A DNA stretch of 64,000 bases from Paenibacillus sinopodophylli (GCF_005930355.1 NZ_VDBO01000015.1:1-64000); one strand, 5' to 3'. Shown: positions 51,274-61,623, numbered from the stretch's first letter. Translations and numbers: made by a program. Notes: generated by a model from the sequence alone, not told the origin.

Positions 51274-52884
51274 TCACCTTTCGGAATACTTAAAGTAATC
51301 AAAGTCCGCATACTTGCCCTGTCCGCTTAAATCCTGCACACAAATGCCGATAAACGCCCCGGTAAAGCCTTGATCAAGTGCAATGCCATCCTTCACCAGC
51401 TCAGCGTTCTCATCCGATATTTTGGTTGCATCGAGAACAGGGCCAATCAACTGCCAAGCGGAACCATCTAACGAATAGTAGAATTGAAGTGCTTCATGGC
51501 GGATCTCCGCCTTCAAATAACAGCGCTCTGCCCCTTCAATCGATACAGGATGCTCAAGCGGCTCGTCATATACACTACGATCACTCGACATAATGCCAAG
51601 GCATTTGCCCAGCTCCTCGTCTCGGCTTATCCATAAGTAATAATAGTTCTTTGTATTATAATAGTAAACAAGACCAGCAAGCTGCTGATACGTATTCGGT
51701 TCGAACTCAACGACAGTCTCCGCGTCCACTGTGAACGATTGCTGACGCCTTGCGATCAGGCTCTGGCGATGTGTGGAATAGAGCGACTCTCTTCCTTTAA
51801 GTCTCATATGGCCGGGACGCTCCGTCAGCGTGGCCCATTGCTCTCCCCGCGGCTCGCGCAGCGTGTGCAAATGAATGCTGATCGTTTCCCCGTCGAAATG
51901 CTCGATTTCCGGCTCCGCTTCGAAACGATACTCCGCCAGCGCAGGAGCTTGTACTTGAACATGTGGCGAGTGGCCCGCCTCGATCAGCCGCAGCCAACCA
52001 TCTTGTGTCCATTCAACGCACTGGATAGCGGTTTCTCTTCCCAGCGTACAGCTTCCCGAAGGGCTAAGCGGGCGCGCACACAAATGAACGATATACAGCT
52101 GACCATCCTGCGTCTCTACCAGACTGGCATGACCCGCCTTCTGCAGCTCCAGCTCCGGTCTATCCGTCGATGTAAGGATTGGACCCGCTGGGTCGGCTTC
52201 GTATGTGCCTAGCAGCGTCCGCGAACGTGCGACAGTCGCCGCATGACCAAAGCGCGTTCCGCCCTCAGCCGTGATCAAATAATAATAGCCGTCATGACGG
52301 TAAATATGAGGCCCTTCAGTGAGGCCAAGCGGTGTGCCTCCGAATATCGTATGAATCGGCCCCGTCAGCGCCTTCAGCTCCTCAGAATATTGCTGTATGA
52401 CGATGCCACCGAACGGGTTCTTCCCCTTCCGGTGATCCCATGTCAGATTAGTAAGCCATTTGGTACCGTCCTCGTCATGGAACAGCGATGGATCGAAGCC
52501 GCTGCTGTTCAAATAGATTGGCTCAGACCAAGGCCCCATTATATCGTTAGCCGTTACCATATAATTGTGGGTGTCCTTAAAAGGACCCATATGGCTCTTC
52601 ACATCGGTAAATATGAGATAAAATGTCCCTTTGTCATAGCTCAGACAAGGTGCCCATACTCCGCCCGAGTCGGGATTTCCGATCATATCAAGCTGGCTGG
52701 CCCGAGCAAGCGGGTGCGTCAGCACCCGCCAATTTCTCAGATCACGTGAATGATGAATCTGAACGCCAGGAAACCATTCAAAGGTTGAGGTTGCAATATA
52801 ATAATCGTCTCCGACACGTATAATCGAAGGGTCGGGGTTGAATCCCCGCAATATCGGATTGTTAATTACGTTAATCGTAAACAC
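51274..52884 (-). CDS. xynB: GH43 beta-xylosidase (XynB-like)
   Basis: This 536-residue enzyme has a five-bladed propeller GH43 domain (1-320) with catalytic residues in FNPDPS (Asp18), SSGFDPSLFHD (about 130) and LTEGPHIY (Glu about 188), plus a C-terminal lectin-like sandwich (330-530). The sequence is close to B. subtilis XynB as I remember it. It removes xylose from the non-reducing end of xylo-oligosaccharides in the cytoplasm. The start is unusual: the first candidate is GTG at 52884, but it overlaps the ribosome site AGGAGGTG, which would better serve the ATT or a codon a few bases further. It follows the binding-protein gene by 143 bases. Confidence 0.9.
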   Translation of the reverse strand: MFTINVINNPILRGFNPDPSIIRVGDDYYIATSTFEWFPGVQIHHSRDLRNWRVLTHPLARASQLDMIGNPDSGGVWAPCLSYDKGTFYLIFTDVKSHMGPFKDTHNYMVTANDIMGPWSEPIYLNSSGFDPSLFHDEDGTKWLTNLTWDHRKGKNPFGGIVIQQYSEELKALTGPIHTIFGGTPLGLTEGPHIYRHDGYYYLITAEGGTRFGHAATVARSRTLLGTYEADPAGPILTSTDRPELELQKAGHASLVETQDGQLYIVHLCARPLSPSGSCTLGRETAIQCVEWTQDGWLRLIEAGHSPHVQVQAPALAEYRFEAEPEIEHFDGETISIHLHTLREPRGEQWATLTERPGHMRLKGRESLYSTHRQSLIARRQQSFTVDAETVVEFEPNTYQQLAGLVYYYNTKNYYYLWISRDEELGKCLGIMSSDRSVYDEPLEHPVSIEGAERCYLKAEIRHEALQFYYSLDGSAWQLIGPVLDATKISDENAELVKDGIALDQGFTGAFIGICVQDLSGQGKYADFDYFKYSER

Positions 52885-53027
52885 CTCCTATGTCGCTGCG
52901 CGAGAGATCATTCTTATATCCGCAAAGGCGAACACTATGTTCCTCAGAACGATCTTCTCGCTTCGCTGACACCTCAATTTTCAAATGTAACTTATTCAAT
53001 CGTTTTTTCTACTTAAGTTCTGCCAGT

Positions 53028-54302
53028 CTATTTGATTTTCGCCAGCTCGTCTTTAACGTTACTCGCCTTTTGTCCTACAATCGCACCGACTGAGTTCAAG
53101 AACTGCTCTGCGCGTTTCGCGTCCAGCGCTTGGTCATAGTAGCTGAAGAAGCCTTCCAGGCTGCTGCTGATCGAACTTCCGTACGCATAGGAGAGCGGAT
53201 TCATCTTCGATTGGTCAAGTCCAGGCGTTTTCATCGGGCTAATGTTTGCGCCCTCGTTAATTTCCTTCCGTTGTACCGAATCGGTAAGGAATCGAATCGC
53301 TTCATAAGCAGCCTCTTGGTTCGTCTTCGAAGAAATAGCCATACCTGCCCCGAAGCCGCCTTGATAGATGTTAATGCCGCCATTGCCGCCGTCTACTACC
53401 GGGAACGGAACGAAGCCTACTTTATCGGCAAAGTCATCGCCTAGGAACGAATTCATTGCCCATTCTCCTTGAAGATACATAGCCGCTTTTCCACTCGTGA
53501 ACAATGATTCCGCCGCCGCATAGTCCAGACCGAGGAAGCCATTAATGAAGCCCTTATGATCCACAGCAAGCTCACGCAGCATTTCACCCGCCTTCACAAA
53601 GGTGTCCTGTGTGAAATCGGCTTCGCCTTCTTTGGCGCGATCGAACGGCTCCATGCCGCCAATACGCTGTGCCAAATAGGAGAACCAGTGCAGAACCGGC
53701 CAACGATCTTTACCCGCAACTGTAATCGGAACGATGTTTTTGGTGTTGAACTGATCGACAACAGTAAGCAGCTCCGCATAGGTTGTCGGAGGCGTCAGGC
53801 CGTTCTCCTCAAAAATCTGCTTGTTGTACCATAGGGATACTCCGCTGAACAGAACCGGAATACCGTAGTTTTTGCCGTCATAAGAGAACGTTTCCAAACC
53901 ACCGTTAAGCACATCGTTTTTGAAAGCCTCATCCTTGTTCAATGGCTCTGTAATATCACCCAGCATGTCGTTGGATACGAGCGTTTCGAACGTTTCACCG
54001 CTCCAATAAGTGATAATATCCGGCACTTGATTGCCTGTAATCGCTACTTTCATTTTTGTTTTCAAAGCCTCGTCCTCAAAAAACTCAGCGGATAGCTGAA
54101 TATTCGGATGCTCGTCATTGAATTGCTTGATCGACTTTTCAATAATATCCTTGTTTCTCGTTTCCATGCTCCACATCGTCAACTTGGTTACTTCCCCAGA
54201 AGCCTCCCCCGTCTTGCCGCCTTCCGCATTATTCCCCGCACTGGAGCAGCCTGCCACAACTATAATCATCATTGCTAATAGAAAGATAAGACCTTTTTTC
54301 AT
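53028..54302 (-). CDS. Sugar ABC transporter solute-binding lipoprotein (xyloside operon)
   Basis: This 424-residue lipoprotein has a signal peptide and lipobox VVAGC. The chosen ATG at 54302 follows AAGGAGG by 8 bases; the longer frame to 54350 has no ribosome site. The mature part is a family-1 binding protein (TKLTMWSMETRN, VPDIITYWSGETF). It follows two permease genes and is followed by the xylosidase, so xylo-oligosaccharides are the likely ligand. It shares the family but not close identity with the binding protein at 40604. Confidence 0.9.
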   Translation of the reverse strand: MKKGLIFLLAMMIIVVAGCSSAGNNAEGGKTGEASGEVTKLTMWSMETRNKDIIEKSIKQFNDEHPNIQLSAEFFEDEALKTKMKVAITGNQVPDIITYWSGETFETLVSNDMLGDITEPLNKDEAFKNDVLNGGLETFSYDGKNYGIPVLFSGVSLWYNKQIFEENGLTPPTTYAELLTVVDQFNTKNIVPITVAGKDRWPVLHWFSYLAQRIGGMEPFDRAKEGEADFTQDTFVKAGEMLRELAVDHKGFINGFLGLDYAAAESLFTSGKAAMYLQGEWAMNSFLGDDFADKVGFVPFPVVDGGNGGINIYQGGFGAGMAISSKTNQEAAYEAIRFLTDSVQRKEINEGANISPMKTPGLDQSKMNPLSYAYGSSISSSLEGFFSYYDQALDAKRAEQFLNSVGAIVGQKASNVKDELAKIK

Positions 54303-54440
54303 CTGTATTTCCTCCTTGTATAGTGTCAAATACCGCACATCAACAATCAATCAGGTTCCCTGTATCATTGGCATATGCGGCTTATTCTGTCTTCTCTTTT
54401 TCCTTTAAGCCTGTAATCCCCTTTAGTCCATAGCCGTCAA

Positions 54441-55298
54441 TTAACCTTTAACCGATCCAGCCACCACCCCCTTTTGGATATATTTTTGTAGAAACATATA
54501 CAAAATAATGATAGGGGCAGTCGTGATGACCAAAGCCGCACTTATGAGTGAATAATCCGCGCTAAAGTTTCCTTTGAACATCATAAGGCCAAGCGGCAAC
54601 GTTTTTAGCGATTCTTTGGAAACCATAACTAGCGGGAATACGAAATCATTCATGATATTGAAGAAGGACAGAATCGTAATCGTCGCAAGCACAGGCTTCG
54701 CAATTGGAAAGTAAACTTTGAAAAACGTTTGATAAATCGAGCAGCCATCAATCATCGCCGCCTCCTCCAGCTCCTTCGGCACGCCTTGGAAAAAGCCGTG
54801 GGCAATAAAGACAGCAACCGGAAGGTTAAAAGCAACATAAGGGAAAAACAATGCCCAGAACGTATCATATACACCGAGCTTGTTCGCCATCGTAAACAGT
54901 GGAATCAACGTGCTGTGAATCGGAATCAGCATACCAAGAAAAAAAGCTCCCAGCACAATCTTCGAGCCTTTGAACGGCCGAATCGACAAGTAAAAGCCGA
55001 TCAGCGTCGCAACGACCAACAGCCCAACGACTGAGAAAAAGGTAATGTACAAGCTGTTGAACAAATAGCCGTTGATGCCTTGATTCCAAGCCTGTACATA
55101 ATTATCGAAATGCCATGACTTAGGCAGCCCCCAAGGGTTCGCGAAGTACTCCTTATTGCTCTTGAAGGACGAAATGACCATCCATACGAACGGATATCCC
55201 GTAAATACAAGATGAACCAGCAGCAGTACATACAGCAGCAATCGGGAAATTCCTTTGCCTCGTGTCCCTGCCGGCTGCATCGTTTGTGTCGCGCTCAT
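54441..55298 (-). CDS. Sugar ABC permease, MalG-like (xyloside operon)
   Basis: This 285-residue protein has six membrane segments and an EAA loop (EEAAMIDGCSIYQTFFKVYFPI). AAAGGAGAG lies before the ATG. It is the second permease of a CUT1 importer, with the partner encoded 18 bases upstream. Confidence 0.92.
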   Translation of the reverse strand: MSATQTMQPAGTRGKGISRLLLYVLLLVHLVFTGYPFVWMVISSFKSNKEYFANPWGLPKSWHFDNYVQAWNQGINGYLFNSLYITFFSVVGLLVVATLIGFYLSIRPFKGSKIVLGAFFLGMLIPIHSTLIPLFTMANKLGVYDTFWALFFPYVAFNLPVAVFIAHGFFQGVPKELEEAAMIDGCSIYQTFFKVYFPIAKPVLATITILSFFNIMNDFVFPLVMVSKESLKTLPLGLMMFKGNFSADYSLISAALVITTAPIIILYMFLQKYIQKGVVAGSVKG

Positions 55299-55316
55299 TT
55301 TCTTCTCTCCTTTCTT

Positions 55317-56204
55317 CTATTCGAATCTGGCGCCAGTACGGCCTAGAACCTTTGAAATGATTAATGCAAGACAAAGTCCAAATAATAGCAAGAAGGTAGA
55401 GATGGTGCTTCCGTAGCCGAAATCCATCATACGGAATGCATTTTTCATCATATAGCTTGCTAGCACTTCACTGCTATTATTCGGACCGCCGCCTGTCATA
55501 ATATAAATCAGGTCGAAATATTTCAATGAATTAATGACACAGTTCAGCACCGTAAATGTAATGGTTGGCCAAATCAACGGAATTTGGATACTGAATATAA
55601 TTTTCCACTCTCCCGCACCCTCTACGCGCGCCGCCTCCAGCACCTCGTCTGAAATACCCTGAAGTGCACCGAAGTAGACGATAATATAAAAGCCGATAAA
55701 CTGCCATGCCACAACTGCGATTACTGAACCGAGCGCTGTCGCTTCATCCCCGAGCCAAGCATGCGCCCACTGATCGAGTCCAAGCTGTATCAATAAATTG
55801 TTCAGCAGCCCGAAATTCGGATCATATATTTGCCCCCACAATATGCCGAGCACAGCGGTCGACAGCATAACCGGCGTGAAATAAATCGTTTTCAAAAAAT
55901 TTGAACCTCTTAGCTTGTAGCCAAGCACAATGGCAAGGAATAAACCGACCGGCAGTTGGATGAATAGCGCTCCGAGTGTCAAATACACGGAATTTTTCAA
56001 AGAGGTCCATAGAATCGGATCTTGAAACAGCTGATTGAAATTTCCGAATCCATTGAAAACCTTTGCCGAAACTCCATTCCATTGGAAGAAGCTATAATAA
56101 ATACTCATACTGATTGGCACAATGATGACCGCCAAAAAAATTAACAGCGCAGGTCCCATGAAAAAGAGCCTGCTGCCCAAGCGTCTGACGCCTGTTTCGT
56201 TCAT
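55317..56204 (-). CDS. Sugar ABC permease, MalF-like (xyloside operon)
   Basis: This 295-residue protein starts at the ATG at 56204, preceded by GGAGAGGGTG and 8 bases; the frame to 56288 is longer but lacks a ribosome site. It has six membrane segments and an EAA loop (EVLEAARVEGAGEWKIIFSIQIPLIWP). It is the first gene of the xyloside operon; the promoter should lie within about 190 bases upstream. Confidence 0.9.
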   Translation of the reverse strand: MNETGVRRLGSRLFFMGPALLIFLAVIIVPISMSIYYSFFQWNGVSAKVFNGFGNFNQLFQDPILWTSLKNSVYLTLGALFIQLPVGLFLAIVLGYKLRGSNFLKTIYFTPVMLSTAVLGILWGQIYDPNFGLLNNLLIQLGLDQWAHAWLGDEATALGSVIAVVAWQFIGFYIIVYFGALQGISDEVLEAARVEGAGEWKIIFSIQIPLIWPTITFTVLNCVINSLKYFDLIYIMTGGGPNNSSEVLASYMMKNAFRMMDFGYGSTISTFLLLFGLCLALIISKVLGRTGARFE

Positions 56205-56394
56205 CCGTAACACCCTCTCCGGCTTCATGCGCATGATGTCTTGCTTCTTTGTATCCGTTTTCATTATTCTATCAAGCATACAAATCATTGTAATGATACG
56301 ATGATTAGGTAAAATAGCACTTTCATTGGTTGATATAAAACGCTTTCTTATGTTATAAAGCCCTCTTAGATGCGGATATTTGAATAGACATACT

Positions 56395-56438
56395 AAAAAA
56401 AGCAGGAACCGAGATATACCATCGGCTCCTGCTTTTTT
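56395..56438. terminator. Strong terminator after the PpiC-like gene, possibly bidirectional
   Basis: AGCAGGAACCGA pairs with TCGGCTCCTGCT around a 9-base loop. A run of T follows on both strands. On the minus strand it ends the galactoside/fucoside operon, 5 bases past the stop of the PpiC-like gene. Confidence 0.85.
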
Positions 56439-56444
56439 CGTTTT

Positions 56445-57530
56445 CTATTCTCCTGTTGCCTTCAAACGGTCGTATGCGGATTGCTTTACTTTGACGACAA
56501 CGGCATTAGCCTTTTCCTCCAGATAACGATTGAATTTGGCGGCAAGCACCTCGCTTTGCAGTTGAGCTGCTACGCTTGCAAGCGGTACTGCGTAGCCTTC
56601 TTTTTTGTCAATTAGCTGAATAACCGAAAAGCTGGTGCCCGTATCAATAATGGAAGAATGCTCACCAACCTTTAATTGCGTAGCAGCTTGCTGCAGCATG
56701 AAGTCTGCTTTTAGCGGCGATTGCTGATCATTCAGAATGACGGAACTCTTGCGCACGCCATCTTTGCTATATGCCTTGGCTATCTCCCCGAATAAGGCTC
56801 CCGAATCGAGGCGCCTTAGTGCTACATTTATGGTTTCGATGATGTCTTCCCGATCTCCGTCGTTATAGGGGATGGAAAATTCATTAAAGGTTATTTGGGT
56901 TTGATTCGTAAACTCGGCTTCATGCGTACGGTAGCTGTCGGTAACCTCTTCTTCTGAAACCTTCAATTCATTCTCGCCTAGCTTTTCTTGCAGATCCAGC
57001 TTGATATTGCTCAAGGAATAGAAATAATACTGGCTGAGATCATACTCCCCTAAGCCAAAAATCGCTTCTCCCTTATCCAAGCTATTCGCTCTGTCTGCAT
57101 TGTTCTTTCCCCAATTCCGAACAAAGCTTTGAAAAGAGCTGTCTTCAATAAGCCCCTTCTCCATAGCGAGCAACTGTAAGGTTTTCCCTTTCACAGCCTC
57201 GTCCATCGCTTGTTTTCTAAGCTTATCAATTGGACGCTCTTCGCCGAACGTCTCCGTCCAATAGTTTTTACTATCCTCGGCTCCGTATGTCACATTGAAA
57301 TAATTGGTAACTGATCCCTTTTCCTTAGCCATATACAGCTGAAATTCGTCATGGGTGACCGGCAAACCTCCAACTTCGATAATAACCGCCTCTGAGTCTG
57401 TAGAACGAGATGGTAAAAAGGCTACTGCCGCGAAGACAGTAACCGCCAGAATAGCAACTATTACAGCGATAAGCACACGCTGGTATTTCCAACCATTATT
57501 TTGAGATGGGTCAACCAGGGCTCGACTCAT
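56445..57530 (-). CDS. Membrane-anchored PpiC/SurA-like peptidyl-prolyl isomerase
   Basis: This 361-residue protein has a short cytoplasmic N-terminus, a membrane segment (VLIAVIVAILAVTVFAAVAF, 20-39), a SurA-like helical domain (50-200) and a parvulin-like region (about 215-330, with FGEIAKAYSKDGVRKS). Such proteins help secreted proteins fold outside the cell. The start overlaps the fucosidase gene by 20 bases, so both are made together. A folding helper in a sugar operon without an exported enzyme is odd; it may serve a binding protein or wall enzyme encoded elsewhere. Confidence 0.72.
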   Translation of the reverse strand: MSRALVDPSQNNGWKYQRVLIAVIVAILAVTVFAAVAFLPSRSTDSEAVIIEVGGLPVTHDEFQLYMAKEKGSVTNYFNVTYGAEDSKNYWTETFGEERPIDKLRKQAMDEAVKGKTLQLLAMEKGLIEDSSFQSFVRNWGKNNADRANSLDKGEAIFGLGEYDLSQYYFYSLSNIKLDLQEKLGENELKVSEEEVTDSYRTHEAEFTNQTQITFNEFSIPYNDGDREDIIETINVALRRLDSGALFGEIAKAYSKDGVRKSSVILNDQQSPLKADFMLQQAATQLKVGEHSSIIDTGTSFSVIQLIDKKEGYAVPLASVAAQLQSEVLAAKFNRYLEEKANAVVVKVKQSAYDRLKATGE

Positions 57531-58965
57531 GCTTCTCCTCCATCTGCGTCCAATAGACGCTGCATTCGCTTAATGTCGGATACCATCTGGATTCCGTAAT
57601 GTGAATGCGGAGACGTTCGGTTTCAATCGGCTCGAAACGACAAATCTTCTTGTACCCAATAACATTTCCTTCGTAGAAGACATGCCACCTATCACCATCA
57701 AACCATTCCAATTGAAACCTTTCAATACGCTGACCTTCAGGCAAATATTCTTTAAGCACTATGCGGTCAACGATCTGTTTGCCAGCAAGCTCTAACTCAA
57801 TCGAGGCTTGCTCAGTGCCGGGAATAGGATGCCAATACGTGTGCTTCAGACCATCTACTATTCTGGAACCCGAGTGCTCTTCGCTGCTGCTCTCGGAAGC
57901 GAGAACAGAAGCGCCTGCCGCTGCATTCGTTCGATACATACTCTCTAGCCGTTGTCCCAGATCCTGCATTCTTTGGGCATCATTCTCATGAATACGTCCG
58001 CGCCTGTCCGGCGGAAGATTAAGCAGAAACGTCGAATTGCCCCCGACCGTCCGTTCATAAAGATCCGTAAGCTCATCAACCGACTTCACCAAGTCATCTT
58101 CCTTGTCATGATAGAACCAGCCTGGACGAATAGACGTATTCACTTCGGCTGGATACCAAACGACGCGTTCTGCTTCAACTAATACATGCCGGCTCCCCAA
58201 ATCTTCTTCATCAGAACCGATTCGCTTCGAGAACTCGTCGCCTTCTAATTGCTGCGAGTCAGCTTGTATTTTCTCGTTATCTTGCAGGCTTGCGGGTACG
58301 ACGCTCCATTCTACTTGCCTTGTATGCCCAGCTTCATTGCCGCACCACCGTACATCAGGGCCGCATACAGAAATGACCGCTTGAGGTTGATGATCTCGAA
58401 TTAAACTGTAGTATGCATCCCAATCATACACTTGCCGCTTGCCGTTCGGACCCTCGCCACAGGCTCCATCGAACCATACGCAGAACAGCTCCCCGTACCC
58501 TGTTAACAGCTCCTCCAGTTGATTAAGAAAGTAACGATTATACCGCTCGGAGTCACCATAGGACAATTCATGACGATCCCACGGTGACACATAAATACCA
58601 AATTTCAAGCCCGCTTCACGGCAGGCATCGGATACTTCCCTCACTAAGTTTCCTTTGCCATTTTTCCAAGGACTATTCTTAACGGAATGCTCCGTAAATT
58701 GACTTGGCCACAGACAAAACCCGTCATGATGCTTGCACGTTAGAATAATGGCTTTCATTCCTGCTCTCTTGCATACGTCCACCCATTGAGCCGCATCAAG
58801 TTCTGTTGGATCAAAGAGCAGAGGCGACTCTTCTCCTGTCCCCCACTCCCTGTCCGTAAACGTATTCATAGTAAAATGGATAAATCCATAAAACTCGATT
58901 TCTTGCCAAGCCAGCTGTCGAGGTGATGGAGCGACCCCCGCCGCATCAATAATAGAAACGCTCAT
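57511..58965 (-). CDS. GH29 alpha-L-fucosidase with C-terminal F5/8-type domain
   Basis: This 484-residue enzyme has a GH29 barrel (1-345) with the family motifs HFTMNTFTDREWGTGEE, CKHHDGFCLWPS and the nucleophile in VWFDGACGEG (Asp about 166), plus a C-terminal galactose-binding-like (F5/8C) beta-sandwich (about 360-478). No signal peptide is present, so it acts on imported oligosaccharides and removes terminal alpha-L-fucose. It lies between a beta-galactosidase gene and a PpiC-like gene. Fucose linked to galactose, as in plant xyloglucan side chains, would be taken apart by these two enzymes in order. Confidence 0.9.
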   Translation of the reverse strand: MSVSIIDAAGVAPSPRQLAWQEIEFYGFIHFTMNTFTDREWGTGEESPLLFDPTELDAAQWVDVCKRAGMKAIILTCKHHDGFCLWPSQFTEHSVKNSPWKNGKGNLVREVSDACREAGLKFGIYVSPWDRHELSYGDSERYNRYFLNQLEELLTGYGELFCVWFDGACGEGPNGKRQVYDWDAYYSLIRDHQPQAVISVCGPDVRWCGNEAGHTRQVEWSVVPASLQDNEKIQADSQQLEGDEFSKRIGSDEEDLGSRHVLVEAERVVWYPAEVNTSIRPGWFYHDKEDDLVKSVDELTDLYERTVGGNSTFLLNLPPDRRGRIHENDAQRMQDLGQRLESMYRTNAAAGASVLASESSSEEHSGSRIVDGLKHTYWHPIPGTEQASIELELAGKQIVDRIVLKEYLPEGQRIERFQLEWFDGDRWHVFYEGNVIGYKKICRFEPIETERLRIHITESRWYPTLSECSVYWTQMEEKHESSPG

Positions 58966-58988
58966 TCTCTAACCTCCTTAATGATTAA

Positions 58989-60743
58989 TCAGCCTAAATC
59001 CGCCTGATCAGTTAATGCCACAACTGCTTCCGTAGTGCCGTGAAGCTCAAATACGATTAACTCATTTACTCCAGCTCGCAGCAATGGAGCAGGAATATAT
59101 AAGGTTTTCGTTGGGCCAACTTCCCAATACCTGCCCAAATGTACGCCATTCAAATATACGTTACCTTTGATCCATCCATCAAGGGTGAGGAAGGTGTCCG
59201 CAGGCTGATCTACCTCGAACATCCCTTTATAGAAGGCGGGCTGAGGCTTCACATGGATGTCTTCCCTGTGTTCCGAGGAGAATACTAATCCGGTTAAATC
59301 GTCCAAGGGCAATGGATAGATCGTCCAACCGTATAAAAACTGATTATCTAGCCTTACTCCCTCTGTAATCCCTTTTGGATCGCGGAGATGTGGCCCATAA
59401 TTGATACGACCCATATTTTCGACCAGAATATCCAAGCGGATACCTTTTTCCGGTACGATGATGGGCAAGGTACGAGGTGCCCAACGTTCAATGACACCTC
59501 TATATTCACCATCAACAAAAACCAAAGCACGGTCTCTTACGTCTTGAAGCGTCAGCTGCGCTAAATCTCTCGGACCTTTGACGACAGTAGAATAAAGAAT
59601 ATAGCCCAACGATTGGCCTAGCTTCTCCATCGATTCCGGGCAAGTCCGCAGGACTGGCTTCGATAGGGCATTCAGCTGATCGAACAAGCTTGCTTGCTGC
59701 TTCAATGCTACTTTCCCGAATGCCCGTTTCGCTGTTGGCTCCGGCAATTGCAGCTCCGGCAGCTCGAAATGTTTCTCCAGCACTTCGCGAACCGCATAAA
59801 ACTTAGGTGTCGGATCACCCGATTCATTAAGAAGCGTATCGTAATCGTAGCTAGTTATCGTTGGCTCATATTGATTGATATGATTGGCTCCGTTATAGAA
59901 GCCAAAATTCGTTCCACCATGGAACATATAAAAATTGACCGAGGCACCGACACTTAGCAGCTCATCGAGTGTCTCTGCAACCTCCAAAGACGGTCTCGTT
60001 TGATGGTTTTCCATCCAATGATCGAACCAGCCATTCCAAAACTCCATACACATCAGCGGTCCTTCCGATTGGTATTCACGAAGCTTATGAAAGGCCTCCG
60101 CAGGCTTCGAGCCGAAATTAACGGTCGCAAGCACGCCTTCAATCATGCCGCCTTGCAGCATATGATCTTCCGGACCATCTGAGGTAAAGAGCAGCACATC
60201 CATTCCCCTACTCACCATTGCGTCGCGAACATAAGAAAGGTAGCGCTTGTCATTCCCATAGCTTCCATATTCGTTCTCGACCTGGAGCGCAATAATGGGG
60301 CCTCCATTCGTACATAGCAGCGGCTTTAAACGTGGGAGCAGCTCGTCGAAATAATGATCCACATGTTTCAGATAGCTCTCGTCATAGCAGCGCAGCCGCA
60401 AATTATCATCCGCAAGCAGCCACGCTGGTAAACCTCCAAACTCCCATTCCGCGCAAATATAGAGGCTAGGTCTGACAATGACATGCAGCTCCATCTCTCC
60501 CGCGAGCCTAACAAAGCTTTCTAGATCATTCTGGTCTGAGAATTGAAATTCTCCCTTGCGTGGTTCATGTATATTCCAAGGCACGTAAGTCTCTACTGTA
60601 TTCAACCCGCAGGCTTTGAGCTTCAGCAGCCTATCTCTCCAATATTCAGGCACTACCCTGAAATAATGGATCGCCCCCGAGAGCAGACGCAGCGGCATAC
60701 CATCAATCATGAATTGATCCCCTTGCACTTCGAAAGCAGCCAA
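58989..60743 (-). CDS. GH35 beta-galactosidase
   Basis: This 584-residue enzyme has the GH35 barrel with acid/base in QVENEYGSYG (Glu about 158) and nucleophile in CMEFWNGWFDHW (Glu about 234), then two beta-sandwich domains (340-580). There is no signal peptide. It removes terminal beta-galactose from oligosaccharides in the cytoplasm. It is encoded after the permease pair and before the fucosidase, and thus probably attacks the galactose exposed once fucose is gone. Confidence 0.92.
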   Translation of the reverse strand: MAAFEVQGDQFMIDGMPLRLLSGAIHYFRVVPEYWRDRLLKLKACGLNTVETYVPWNIHEPRKGEFQFSDQNDLESFVRLAGEMELHVIVRPSLYICAEWEFGGLPAWLLADDNLRLRCYDESYLKHVDHYFDELLPRLKPLLCTNGGPIIALQVENEYGSYGNDKRYLSYVRDAMVSRGMDVLLFTSDGPEDHMLQGGMIEGVLATVNFGSKPAEAFHKLREYQSEGPLMCMEFWNGWFDHWMENHQTRPSLEVAETLDELLSVGASVNFYMFHGGTNFGFYNGANHINQYEPTITSYDYDTLLNESGDPTPKFYAVREVLEKHFELPELQLPEPTAKRAFGKVALKQQASLFDQLNALSKPVLRTCPESMEKLGQSLGYILYSTVVKGPRDLAQLTLQDVRDRALVFVDGEYRGVIERWAPRTLPIIVPEKGIRLDILVENMGRINYGPHLRDPKGITEGVRLDNQFLYGWTIYPLPLDDLTGLVFSSEHREDIHVKPQPAFYKGMFEVDQPADTFLTLDGWIKGNVYLNGVHLGRYWEVGPTKTLYIPAPLLRAGVNELIVFELHGTTEAVVALTDQADLG

Positions 60744-60782
60744 TCTAAAGTCACCTCTTTCTTGATGTTACTTCATACGTAA

Positions 60783-61622
60783 TTAACCTTTTACCCCGCC
60801 AAGCGACATGCCCTCTGTTAGTTTTTTCTGCAGCAAAGCATACACAAGAATGGTTGGTGCCAGCACAATGACTAACCCGGCAAACAGCGAGCCCCAATCC
60901 GTAGCAAATTGCTGGATTTGCATCAGATTAGACAAACCAACCGGAATGGTCTTCTTACTGTCGGTTGTGATGAAGGTCATCGCTAGTACGTATTCATTCC
61001 AAAAATCAAAGAAGCTAAATACGATGAGTGTAATAATACCCGGTCGTGCCATTGGAACGATAATACGCAGCAGTATCCCGAAATAGCCGCAGCCATCAAT
61101 CATAGCGGCTTCCTCATAATCAAGCGGAATGGACTTCATAAATCCGGTCAGCAAGTATACTGAAAACGGCAAACTGCCTGTTGCATAAACCGCGCTTAAC
61201 CAAAAGCGATTATCGAGCATATGCATATCGTTCATAAAGATGAACAGCGGTACGATAATATAGACGCCCCCGATAAATAGTCCAGCCATATAAAATTGAG
61301 AGATAAATCCGCGGCCGCGAAACTTCATACGCCCCAGTACATAAGCCGAAGGAACGGCCGCAAACAGAAGAACGGCCATCGATAGCAGAACGATGATGAC
61401 GGAATTCACCATGTAGTCTCCAATTTTTGCTGTCGAGAACGCCTGAATATAATTGTCCCAATTGATACTTGTCGGCAGTTTCCACGGGCTTTCCATTACC
61501 TCTGCATTTGTCTTAAAGGAAGCGAGTACGTTCCACACAAGTGGATATACAACAAAAACAGCTTGTAAGAGGAGGAAAAGGCGAAGAATGCCTTTTCCCG
61601 CGAGGGATGCGCGAGTGGACAT
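60783..61622 (-). CDS. Sugar ABC permease, MalG-like (galactoside operon)
   Basis: This 279-residue protein has six membrane segments and an EAA loop (EEAAMIDGCGYFGILLRIIVPM). It begins 1 base after its partner gene ends. It is the second permease of a CUT1 importer. Confidence 0.92.
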   Translation of the reverse strand: MSTRASLAGKGILRLFLLLQAVFVVYPLVWNVLASFKTNAEVMESPWKLPTSINWDNYIQAFSTAKIGDYMVNSVIIVLLSMAVLLFAAVPSAYVLGRMKFRGRGFISQFYMAGLFIGGVYIIVPLFIFMNDMHMLDNRFWLSAVYATGSLPFSVYLLTGFMKSIPLDYEEAAMIDGCGYFGILLRIIVPMARPGIITLIVFSFFDFWNEYVLAMTFITTDSKKTIPVGLSNLMQIQQFATDWGSLFAGLVIVLAPTILVYALLQKKLTEGMSLGGVKG

Positions 61623-61623
61623 C

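Noticed and set aside
56336..56352. A catabolite-response (cre)-like site near AAGAAAGCGTTTTAT upstream of the xyloside permease gene
   Set aside because: It differs from the usual pattern at about three key positions, including the final CA, so it cannot be supported.
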